32,779 nt of DNA, from positions 1-32,779 of the forward strand of contig CAJYRU010000421.1 in NCBI GenBank assembly GCA_913777295.1, in the 5' to 3' direction. This document shows, piece after piece, positions 1-8,364 of the stretch. This DNA is from an uncultured Sphingomonas sp. Its GTDB lineage: Bacteria > Pseudomonadota > Alphaproteobacteria > Sphingomonadales > Sphingomonadaceae. Under the pieces are notes generated by a model. It was not told where the DNA came from, made no database searches, and saw nothing but the letters and a program-made list of their open reading frames with translations. A program made the position numbers and the translations under genes. Numbering within the stretch: position 1 is the stretch's first letter; the number at the start of each line of letters is the position of its first letter.

Positions 1-2389
1 GGAACGGCACGCCCGACGACCCTTCGGCAAACATCTGTGCCGTGCCGTTGCCACCACGATAATTGACCTTTGCCCGGCTGCGCTGGAGGACGAATTCGCC
101 CATCGACAGGTTCGCCACCTGCGCATCTGCGACGATTTCCGGCTGGTCGTACAGCACGGCGCTGCCGGTCACGATCGCGCGACCGATGCGCAGCCCCATA
201 TTGCCCGGGATGACCGCATTGGATGCCTGGGCGTTGACATCGGCGCGCTGGAACCTGCCCTGCGCCGACAAGCGGGCAATGCCGGCGACGCCCGATCCGG
301 TGAAGTTTATCCGGCCCGCAAACGGCCCGGCGTTGGTCGCTTCGACCCGGCCATCGATGTTCATACCCGCAAAGGTCGCCGAACGGATGTCCGCCACCAG
401 TCGCGGCGCGGTCGACAGCAGCACATCGGCGCGGAACGGCCCGTAATCGGTGTTGCCGGTCGCCTGGATCGCATAGCGGTCACCCTGCCCCCGAACCCGT
501 GCCTCCAGCCCCACCAGGCCGACGCCCACGCCCGGGCGCGCCGCACGCAGCAGCACCTGCGGCGCGGCGACGGTGCCGGTAATACGCGCGGTAAGCGGGC
601 CATATTGCGTCGAATAGGCATCGGCGTTGAAGACCAGCGGCCCGGCCGGGTCGTACCGCCCCGACCCGTTGGTGATACGGAACTGGGGCGCGTTCATCCG
701 GACGTTGGCGAAGCTGACGATCCCGTCCGGCCCGACGCCGACATCGGCGCGGGTGGTGGTGACGTTGCCGCCGAGAAAATTGCGGATGCCTTCGTTGAAC
801 AGGCGGGTCGTCTGCGCAACGACCCGGCCCTTGATCCCGAACCCGCCCTGCGGCGCGGCATAGAGGCTGGCATCGGTCGTCAGGTTCAGGATGCCGATGC
901 TGGCGACCTCGTAATCGTTGATCCGCCCCTTGATCGCACCGGTATAGCGCCCGGTGGTCAGGTTCGCGGCGACGATCGCCGTCGCGTCGATCCGGTCGGA
1001 ACGGATGCGCAGATTGTCGGACAGCACCTGATCGCCATTGATCGCCAGATCGCCGTTGATCGCGACATTGGTAACGAGGCCGCCGACCGCCGCGTTCAGG
1101 CCGGAGATGCGCCGGGCCTTTGCCGCGATCGGGATCAGGATGCGATCGGCATCGACCGTCGCCTTGCCTTCCGCATACAGATTCTCGACCACCGTTTCGC
1201 CGAAGCCGAGCGCCGCCGCCTGGATCTTGTAATCCACCGTCGGCGTGCCGAACCCGCCGTCCAGGACGACCGCGGCGCGGACCGAGCGGCCATTCAGGTT
1301 CGGCGCAATCGCACCGGGCGTCAGCAGCATCGCCTCGGTCCGGAAGTTGCCGAACCGGCTGTTGCCCAGATCGAGCAGCCCGGCCGAGTTCACCGACAGC
1401 GCGCTGGAGCGCAGCTGGATCCGGGTATCCGCCTTGCGATCGGCCAGCGTGGCGTCGATCGCGACGTCCATGCGCGGCGCGGTCAGCCGTTCGACCGGCC
1501 CCTGCAGGATCAGCCCCGGCCGGGTCGATCCGCGCACCGTGAAGTGCCCGTCGCGTCCGGTCAGCGCGAGATCGGCGAGCGGCTGCCCACCCAGCGTCCC
1601 GGCCAGCCGCCCGCGCCAGTTGCGCCAGTCGCCCTGGCCGTCGATGGTTGCGGCGATCGGCGCCTTCAACCCGGCCATGCCGGCGATCATGCCATTGGCC
1701 GGGCCGGTGATACGGGCATCGATGTCGAAGCGATTGTCGTCGGGCACAGCATCGAGCTTCAGCGCGACACGGTCGCCGCCGGCAACGCCGGGTGCGGCGA
1801 TGGTGGTGGCATTCGCGGTCACTTGGGCCCGGCGATCGGCGAGATGCACCGCGCCGTCCAGCTTCGCGATATGACGCTGCCCGGTCACCGCCGGTCCGAC
1901 CTCGATCCGCTCGACCGCCAGCCGGTTCACGTCAATGTCGTAATCGGGCAGCAGCGGCGCATTGGGATCGCCAGGCGGCGTGTCCTTCAGCACCGGGTTG
2001 CGGGCATAGCGGACAAGCGGGCTTGTCAGGCTGCGAATGTCGACATGACCGTTGGCAAAGGCGAAGGGCCGCCAGTCGACCGCGATTTCCGGGGAATAGG
2101 CGAAGACGCCCTTGGTATCGCTCAACCGCAGGTCATGGACCGTCATCGCGCCATAGAGCGAGCCATCGATCCGCCCGATATTGACCTTCAGCCCCGATGC
2201 GGTGGTGTAGCCGTCGAGCTTGCCGACGACGAAGCCCCGCCCCGGCCCGGTATTCAGGGCGAACACCAGCGCCACGAGCAGGAGCAGCAGCGCGACGATC
2301 GCGATGCCCACCCATTTCAGGATTTTGACCCAGAGCGGCCGGTCGCGCACGACGACGGTTTCGGTGGCGGGCATGTCGGCGTCGGTCAT
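1..2389 (-). CDS. tamB: Translocation/assembly module TamB (AsmA-like/DUF490 family), partial: C-terminus runs off the left edge
   Basis: Manual minus-strand translation from the ATG at 2389: MTDADMPATETVVVRDRPLWVKILKWVGIAIVALLLLLLVALVFALNTGPGRGFVVGKLDGYTTASGLKVNIGRIDGSLYGAMTVHDLRL..., open to base 1. N-terminal TM anchor followed by a long repetitive beta-rich protein, immediately downstream of a TamA-like gene with a TGATG stop/start overlap (2387-2391). Absent from the ORF track because it has no stop inside the window. Confidence 0.92.
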   Translation of the reverse strand, partial: MTDADMPATETVVVRDRPLWVKILKWVGIAIVALLLLLVALVFALNTGPGRGFVVGKLDGYTTASGLKVNIGRIDGSLYGAMTVHDLRLSDTKGVFAYSPEIAVDWRPFAFANGHVDIRSLTSPLVRYARNPVLKDTPPGDPNAPLLPDYDIDVNRLAVERIEVGPAVTGQRHIAKLDGAVHLADRRAQVTANATTIAAPGVAGGDRVALKLDAVPDDNRFDIDARITGPANGMIAGMAGLKAPIAATIDGQGDWRNWRGRLAGTLGGQPLADLALTGRDGHFTVRGSTRPGLILQGPVERLTAPRMDVAIDATLADRKADTRIQLRSSALSVNSAGLLDLGNSRFGNFRTEAMLLTPGAIAPNLNGRSVRAAVVLDGGFGTPTVDYKIQAAALGFGETVVENLYAEGKATVDADRILIPIAAKARRISGLNAAVGGLVTNVAINGDLAINGDQVLSDNLRIRSDRIDATAIVAANLTTGRYTGAIKGRINDYEVASIGILNLTTDASLYAAPQGGFGIKGRVVAQTTRLFNEGIRNFLGGNVTTTRADVGVGPDGIVSFANVRMNAPQFRITNGSGRYDPAGPLVFNADAYSTQYGPLTARITGTVAAPQVLLRAARPGVGVGLVGLEARVRGQGDRYAIQATGNTDYGPFRADVLLSTAPRLVADIRSATFAGMNIDGRVEATNAGPFAGRINFTGSGVAGIARLSAQGRFQRADVNAQASNAVIPGNMGLRIGRAIVTGSAVLYDQPEIVADAQVANLSMGEFVLQRSRAKVNYRGGNGTAQMFAEGSSGVPF

Positions 2390-4552
2390 CAGAAGGCCTG
2401 CCCGATCGAGATGTAGAGCGCGATCTTGGATTCTCCGGGGCGCCGGGCGATCGGCGTCGCGACATCGACCCGCATCGGGCCGAAATTGGTGTAGAAACGA
2501 CCGCCGATACCGGCGCCGAAGCGAAGGTCGGAGCCTTTGGGCAGGCTCGATTCATAGACCTGCCCGGCATCGAGGAACGGCACGATCCCGAAATTGCCGA
2601 AGCGATAACGCGCCTCCAGCGCAAATTCGTTCAGGCTGCGGCCGCCGATCGGGCGGTTCAGGTTGTTGCCGTCCGCATCCACCTCCGGCGTGCGCGGCCC
2701 CAGTTCCTGGAACCCGAAGCCGCGGACCGACCCGCCACCGCCGGCATAATAGCGCCGCGACGGCGCGAGGTCGTCGCGGGCGATCCCCTGGATCGATCCC
2801 GCCCGCGCACGACCGGCGATGACGATGCTCTCGCCGATCGGATAATAGCCGGTGCCCTCGACCATGAACCGGCCATAGGGCCGCGCCGCGCCCTGCACCG
2901 ACGCTTCGGGACTGACGTTCAGCTTCAGGCGAAATCCCTTGGTCGGGTTCAGCAGGTTGTCCGACGTATCGAACCCGGCGAACAGCGGCAGCGCCGCGAT
3001 ACCGTAGGTCTTGCGACGACGCGCCATCACGTCGAAGTCGTAGGTATCTTCGTTGGTGCCGATCAGCTCGGCGCCATAGGCGTAGGTGAACCGCTTCTGC
3101 CAGATCGGCGTGGAGTCATAGGACCAGCGCACGCCGAGCGTCCCGGTAAACGCCTCGAACGCGTTGTAATTGGTTCGGCTGGCGTTGGCGAGGATCTGGA
3201 AAGTGCGGTCGCGCCGTCCGGCGTTGGATCGGCGGAACGTCACGCCCGCGCCCTGCTCCTGCGTACCTGCCACGCCGCGCACGATCAGCGCACCTTCGGG
3301 TGGGAACAGGTTGCGGTGCGTCCACGATCCCTCGATCCGGACGCCCTGGCCCGTGCCATAGCCTGCCTCGCCAGCAAGCGTCCGTGCAGGTCCGGCGTCC
3401 TGCTTTACCAGCAGGTTGACATATTCGGTGCCATCCGGCGCGATCTGTCCCGTGCGCTGCGGCTCGACCGATACGCCGGAGAAAAGTCCGGTGGATACCA
3501 GCGCCGCGCGCAGGTCGTCGACCTTGCGGTTGTCGTACAGTTCGCCCTGCCTGAAGCGCGCGAGCACCCCGACATGCTCGGCGTCGAACGCCAGCTTGCC
3601 GGTCGTCGAATAGGTACCGAACGACGATCGCGGCCCGGTCGTGACCGGCAGGGTATAGGCGCCGGTGACGGTCGTATCGTCGAGCAGGATGTCGCGGTCC
3701 CCGACCTGAACGAAGGGGTAACCCTGCTGCGGCAGCTTCAGGCTGACATTCGCTTCGGCGGCCTGGATACGTTCGGCATCGATTGGATCGCCGACCTTCA
3801 GCGGCAATTCGCGCTGGACCAGGTTGGGCGGTACGGTCGGCTGGGTGTCGATGCGGATCGACCCCAGCGTGAATTGCTTGCCCGGAACCGCCGTGACCAC
3901 CGCGCGCACCCGCCCAGTCAGCGGGGATTCGATCGCGGAAGTAGCGGTGCCGTCATAATAGCCCTTGGCCCGCATGATGCGGACGGCCAGTTGCTCGTCC
4001 TCCTTGGCGCGGGCCTGTACCATCGCCGCGTTTGCCGCCTTGCCGTCACCTTCCCGCAATGCCGACAGCGCGCGGAACTGCGCTTCGCCATCAATCGCAT
4101 CCAGCCCGTTGATGACGGTATCGTAGCGTATTTCGACCGCCTTTCGATCGTCGACCCCGGCAACCTCGACCGGCGTCACGTCGAAGGAGGAGAGCGGCGT
4201 CAACGGCTGGGCAAGCTCGGGCGCTTCGGGCAACACCGCGTCAGGCAGCGTTTCCGCTAGCCGCTGCGCTTCGGTCGCAGGTGCCGTCGGCGCCGGCAGC
4301 GGCTGGATCTGCGGCAAAGGCGCGGGCTTCGTGTCGAAGGACGACATCGGCTCCAGCGGGGCATTGATGTCACCCGACAGGGTCGGCAACGCCGCTTCGA
4401 ACTCGCGGTCGGGAACGATCGGCTCGGCGGGCGGTTGCTGCGCGGTCGTCCCGACGGATGGGGGCGTCCGGTCCTGGGCATTGGCCACCGGGATCAACGT
4501 CGTGCTTGTTGCGAGCAGCGCAATAACCGTCCGTGCGCGAAATTCCCCCAAA
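2389..4552 (-). CDS. tamA: TamA/BamA-family outer membrane protein (POTRA + Omp85 barrel)
   Basis: Minus-strand 813 aa ORF (2389-4830). The likely start is the TTG at 4552, giving LGEFRARTVIALLATSTTLIPVANAQ as a signal peptide. C-terminal Omp85 features: YYAGGGGSVRGFGFQELGPR, FGIVPFLDAGQVYES, GPMRVDVATPI...ISIGQAF. Confidence 0.9.
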
Positions 4553-4701
4553 ACCTGCCCCCGTCCCCTTCTGCGGGCGTTGCGACGCACAACCCCCGTG
4601 AACCACCAAACGCAAATGGCGGGAATTGGTTCATATTGTACTGCGCGTTGCATCCGATCGGGCGGGCACTGCGTTTGTGAAGGGCAGCAAGGGGAGCCGC
4701 A

Positions 4702-5706
4702 TTGACCGACACCAATCCACCGATCGACCCCGCGACGATGCCGGGATACCAGTCCGAACATCCGTGGCAGCATCCCTGGCCGGCATGGCGCGCGATCTTC
4801 ATCCGCGTCTACACGATGGTCGGCTATCACAACCTGACGCTGATGGCGGCGGGGGTCGCCTTTTATGCGTTCCTGTCATTCGTGCCCCTGCTGGGTGCGA
4901 TCGTGATGACCTATGGCCTGATCGCCGACCCATCGACCGTCGCCCGCCATATGGAAACGATCTTCGAACTCGTGCCAGCGGATGCCGCCCGACTGATCTC
5001 GGACCAGCTGATCGCGGTGGTGACGACCGCATCGTCGCAGGCGGGCATCGGCCTGTTCGTCGCGCTGCTGCTGTCGGTCTATGGTGCGATGCGTGCGGCA
5101 ACCGCGATCATCCAGGCACTGAACGTGATCTATGAAGAGGAAGACGAACGCAGCATCGTCACCACGACGTTGCTGGCCGCCATGCTGACCATCGCCGCCA
5201 TCGTAGCAGCGATCGTCGGCATCCTGTCGGCGGGCGTACTGACGTGGATTCGCAGCGAGACGGCATTCCTAGGCACTGCTGGGGCGATAGCGATCCAGGG
5301 GGCAACTTGGCTAGTCGCAGCCAGTATCGCCAGTGCGGCGATCGCCTTCGCCTATCGCTATGGCCCGGATCGGGCGCGGGCCAAGTGGCGCTGGCTGTCG
5401 GTCGGATCGGTCGCGGCTACCCTGTTATGGCTGCTGGCGACGGTGCTGTTCGGCATCTATGCGGCCAACTTCGCCAACTATAACGCGACCTATGGCGCGC
5501 TGGGCGCGGTCGTCGTGCTGCTTATGTGGCTGTTCGTGTCGAGCCTCGCGATCCTGATCGGCGCGGAGATCAACGCGGAGGCGGAGCGGCAGACGGCAGT
5601 GGATTCGACCGTCGGCCACCCCTTGCCGATGGGCCGGCGCGGCGCACGCCTTGCCGACAGCCTGCCCAGCAAGCGCCAGATGAAGCCGCGTCGCGACCGC
5701 TATTGA
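4702..5706 (+). CDS. YihY/virulence factor BrkB family inner membrane protein
   Basis: 334 aa, TTG start; multiple TM helices with typical YihY segments (NLTLMAAGVAFYAFLSFVPLL; SVYGAMRAATAIIQALNVIYEEEDERS; YNATYGALGAVVVLLMWLFVSSLAILIGAEINAEAERQ). Confidence 0.9.
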   Translation: MTDTNPPIDPATMPGYQSEHPWQHPWPAWRAIFIRVYTMVGYHNLTLMAAGVAFYAFLSFVPLLGAIVMTYGLIADPSTVARHMETIFELVPADAARLISDQLIAVVTTASSQAGIGLFVALLLSVYGAMRAATAIIQALNVIYEEEDERSIVTTTLLAAMLTIAAIVAAIVGILSAGVLTWIRSETAFLGTAGAIAIQGATWLVAASIASAAIAFAYRYGPDRARAKWRWLSVGSVAATLLWLLATVLFGIYAANFANYNATYGALGAVVVLLMWLFVSSLAILIGAEINAEAERQTAVDSTVGHPLPMGRRGARLADSLPSKRQMKPRRDRY

Positions 5707-6161
5707 CCGGTCGCGCCCGGATCCATCGCGTCGGCCGCCGCCTGTACCCGCGCAAGCATGTCGCGCAGGACGTCAATTTCCTGCGCACTGAACGATGCGA
5801 ACAGCTCCTGCTCGATCAGCAATGCTTTCGGCGCGACCTCCTCGTACAGCGCACGGCCTGACGTCGTGAGCCGCAACAGGTGCGACCGCTGATCCCCGGC
5901 ATTGGCGCTGCGTTCGACCAAGCCCCGGTCTACCAGCGCAATCGCACCGCGGCTGACCGTTACCTTGTCCATCCGCGTGGCGACGCACAGCGCCTGCTGC
6001 GTGATCCCCTCGCTTTCCGCGATGACCGTCACCAGACGCCATTCGGGTATGCGCAGGCCGAACAGCGATCGGTAGGTGGAGGCGATCGCGTCCGAAACCC
6101 GGTTCGACGCGATCGACAGGCGATACGGCAGGAAGTCGTCGAGAAGCAGTCGTTTGTTCAC
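5700..6161 (-). CDS. MarR family winged-helix transcriptional regulator
   Basis: 153 aa, GTG start; IPEWRLVTVIAESEGITQQALCVATRMDKVTVSRGAIALVDRGLVERSANAGDQRSHLLRLTTSGRALYEEVAP is a typical MarR wHTH plus wing. Confidence 0.92.
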   Translation of the reverse strand: MNKRLLLDDFLPYRLSIASNRVSDAIASTYRSLFGLRIPEWRLVTVIAESEGITQQALCVATRMDKVTVSRGAIALVDRGLVERSANAGDQRSHLLRLTTSGRALYEEVAPKALLIEQELFASFSAQEIDVLRDMLARVQAAADAMDPGATGQ

Positions 6162-6173
6162 AATCGCGATTGT
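6160..6173. promoter_or_regulatory. Perfect 14-bp palindrome ACAATCGCGATTGT overlapping the marR start codon; candidate operator
   Basis: Read directly from the sequence; lies in the divergent marR/gntA-like intergenic region. Confidence 0.45.
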
Positions 6174-6205
6174 TGCCGCCCTCCCCGCCGCCCGTCAACC
6201 GCGGC

Positions 6206-6231
6206 GGAACCTGTATCGTGCGCGAAACGTA
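6206..6231 (+). promoter_or_regulatory. Candidate EcfG-type promoter GGAAC-N17-CGTA upstream of the YqcI/YcgG gene
   Basis: ggaac at 6206-6210, 17-nt spacer, cgta at 6228-6231. Alphaproteobacterial EcfG consensus is GGAAC-N16/17-CGTT, so this is one mismatch. Confidence 0.35.
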
Positions 6232-6265
6232 ATGTCGGTTCACTTACCGGGTCGGGATTTCCGCA

Positions 6266-6952
6266 ATGTTCAATTGGAAGCATGAGGCGCAGGACAGCCT
6301 CGAAGCCCTGCTGTTCGATCATATCGACGATCGCGCGTTCCCCTGTGTCGGGGCGAAATCGGCAATGGCGCGCGGGACGCTGGACGTCCTCGCCTGCTCC
6401 CGGATCGACAGCGCGTGGGACGATGTCCGCATACACGACGCACTGATGCGGCTGGCCGAAAACTACCGCCGCGATCAGGCAATGTACCGCAGCTTCGCCG
6501 TCATCTTTGAAGGACCCGACGACCTGAGCGAGACGGCGTTCGAAGCGGCATTGTGGCAGCGGGTACAGTCGCTTTCGGACAAGGATGTATGGCGCGGGCA
6601 GGATTATGACGCTCGTGTCAGCACCGACCCGGCCAACCCGCATTTCTCGCTCAGCTTCGGCGGGGAAGCGTTCTTCATCGTCGGGCTTCATCCCCGCGCC
6701 AGCCGCCCGGCGCGTCGGTTCGAACGGCCTACGCTCGTCTTCAACCTGCACGATCAGTTCGAACGACTGCGCGCCGAGGGCAAGTATGAGACGATGCGCG
6801 AAAAGATCCTCGTCCGCGACGAGGCACTGGCTGGCAGCCGCAACCCGATGCTCGCCCGTCACGGCGCAGCCAGCGAGGCGCGGCAGTATAGCGGCCGGGT
6901 CGTCGACGACCGTTGGGCCTGCCCGTTTCACTATTCTGGGGCGCCGAAGTGA
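6266..6952 (+). CDS. YqcI/YcgG family protein (GntA/DcsA-like heme-dependent guanidino N-hydroxylase family)
   Basis: 228 aa: MFNWKHEAQDSLEALLFDHIDDRAFPCVGAKSAMARGTLDVLACSRIDSAWDDVRIHDALMRLAENYR...FSLSFGGEAFFIVGLHPRASRPARRFERPTLVFNLHDQFERLRAEGKYETMREKILVRDEALAGSRNPMLARHGAASEARQYSGRVVDDRWACPF. The PCVGAKSA, GGEAFFIVGLHPRASR and NLHDQFERLR blocks resemble YqcI/YcgG proteins as I recall them. Confidence 0.82.
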   Translation: MFNWKHEAQDSLEALLFDHIDDRAFPCVGAKSAMARGTLDVLACSRIDSAWDDVRIHDALMRLAENYRRDQAMYRSFAVIFEGPDDLSETAFEAALWQRVQSLSDKDVWRGQDYDARVSTDPANPHFSLSFGGEAFFIVGLHPRASRPARRFERPTLVFNLHDQFERLRAEGKYETMREKILVRDEALAGSRNPMLARHGAASEARQYSGRVVDDRWACPFHYSGAPK

Positions 6953-7536
6953 ATGTCACCATTCCCAAACGGTCGGGCGCCGCGTTCCGCCTGGAACAGG
7001 GCGACAGGCTGGTCGTGATCGATCCGCGCGGATGTCAGGTCGCCGACCTGCTGGCGTTCAATGCCGATGATCTGAACGAGGTCATCTCGTCCGGTCGCAC
7101 CCTGGATTATGCCGAGACGATCCGCCTGACGACGGGTCATGCGCTCTATTCGAACCGCAGCCGGGTAATGCTGGACATCATCGACGATACCGTCGGCACG
7201 CATGATTTCCTGCTGACGCCCTGCTCGTACGACACCTTTCACTATTTCTATCCCGACCTGCCGCCACATCGCGGATGCTTCGGCAACCTGGCCGCCGCGC
7301 TGGAGCCATACGGGATACAGTCGGATCGCATTCCGGTGGCGTTCAACTGTTTCATGAACGTGCCGGTCGACGGTACAACGGGCAGGCTCAGCGTCCTGCC
7401 GCCGCTCAGCAAGGCGGGCGACTCCATCACCTTTCGCGCGGCGATGGATTTGGTGATCGGCCTGACCGCCTGTTCCGCGCCGGCGTCCAATGGCGGCAGC
7501 TTCAAACCGATCGAATATCGGATCGAACGGGCCTAG
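6949..7536 (+). CDS. DUF1989 / urea carboxylase-associated family protein
   Basis: GTG at 6949 overlaps the upstream TGA (GTGA). MNVTIPKRSGAAFRLEQGDRLVVIDPRGCQVADLLAFNADDLNEVISSGRTLDYAETIRLTTGHALYSNRSRVMLDIIDDTVGTHDFLLTPCSYDTF...HRGCFGNLAAALEPYGI...NCFMNVPVDGTTGRLSVLPPLSKAGDSITFRAAMDLVIGLTACSAPASNGG: typical DUF1989. Confidence 0.88.
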   Translation: MNVTIPKRSGAAFRLEQGDRLVVIDPRGCQVADLLAFNADDLNEVISSGRTLDYAETIRLTTGHALYSNRSRVMLDIIDDTVGTHDFLLTPCSYDTFHYFYPDLPPHRGCFGNLAAALEPYGIQSDRIPVAFNCFMNVPVDGTTGRLSVLPPLSKAGDSITFRAAMDLVIGLTACSAPASNGGSFKPIEYRIERA

Positions 7537-8279
7537 ATGGCCCAGCATAGGAACGCCGCGCCAGCCAGCAGCGTGCCGAGCGGCAAACGGTCGGTCGCGT
7601 TTATCCGGCGTCCTGCCAGTGCCAGGACCAGCACGACGGCCAACCCGGCCAGAGCGGCCAGCAGTAGCACCGACGGCAAGGCTCGCCAGCCAAGCCAAAG
7701 CCCGATCGCGCCGAACAGCTTCGGGTCGCCACCGCCCAGCCCGACCCGCCCGCGTACCCGGCGATAGGATTCCGCGACCAGCCACAACAGCCCGAAGCCG
7801 GTAACGCCACCGATCAGCCGCGCGTGCAGGTCCGCGCCGACCCCGGCAAATCCGCCTGCCAGTGCCACAACCGCCAATGCCGCGGTCAGTACGTCGGGCA
7901 ACCAGAAGGCCGCAAGGTCTATCGCCCCCAGCGCCAGCAGCAACCAGCCACATGCGGCACCCGCCACCCCTTCCCCCCCGGGTGCGACCGTCCCTGCGAC
8001 AATGCCGATCCCGGCGCCCAGCACTTCGGTCACGATATGGCTCGCCGCAATCCGGGTTCCGCACGTCCGGCATCGCCCCCGCAACGTGACGAAGCTGACC
8101 AACGGCACCAGTTCGAACGCGCCCAGCGTCCGCCCGCACCCGTCACATGCCGACCGCCCACTCGACGTCGATCGCCCTGCCGGCCAACGGATCGCGACTG
8201 TAGCGATGAAGCTGCCAAATACCGCGCCGACGACCCCCAGCAGGACCGGCCAGAACAGGATGGGTAAGGTGGAAACCAT
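7533..8279 (-). CDS. Type IV prepilin peptidase (A24 family, PilD/GspO-like)
   Basis: From the ATG at 8279: VVGAVFGSFIATVAIRWP, paired CxxC (CDGCGRTLGAFELVPLVSFVTLRGRCRTCGTRI), and the aspartic protease motif LGGGDPKLFGAIGLWLGW. Confidence 0.9.
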   Translation of the reverse strand: MVSTLPILFWPVLLGVVGAVFGSFIATVAIRWPAGRSTSSGRSACDGCGRTLGAFELVPLVSFVTLRGRCRTCGTRIAASHIVTEVLGAGIGIVAGTVAPGGEGVAGAACGWLLLALGAIDLAAFWLPDVLTAALAVVALAGGFAGVGADLHARLIGGVTGFGLLWLVAESYRRVRGRVGLGGGDPKLFGAIGLWLGWRALPSVLLLAALAGLAVVLVLALAGRRINATDRLPLGTLLAGAAFLCWAI

Positions 8280-8364
8280 GGCCTGCCGCCTAGCGCGATT
8301 GCGGCAGCGCGGCCATCGCCCTAGATGATAACAAACGAAACTAGAAATTTGCCGGAGAGCGTTC

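Noticed and set aside
605-2416. 603 aa plus-strand ORF
   Set aside because: Antisense to tamB; Arg/Asp/Gly/Pro-rich composition typical of GC-rich shadow ORFs, with no recognisable domain.
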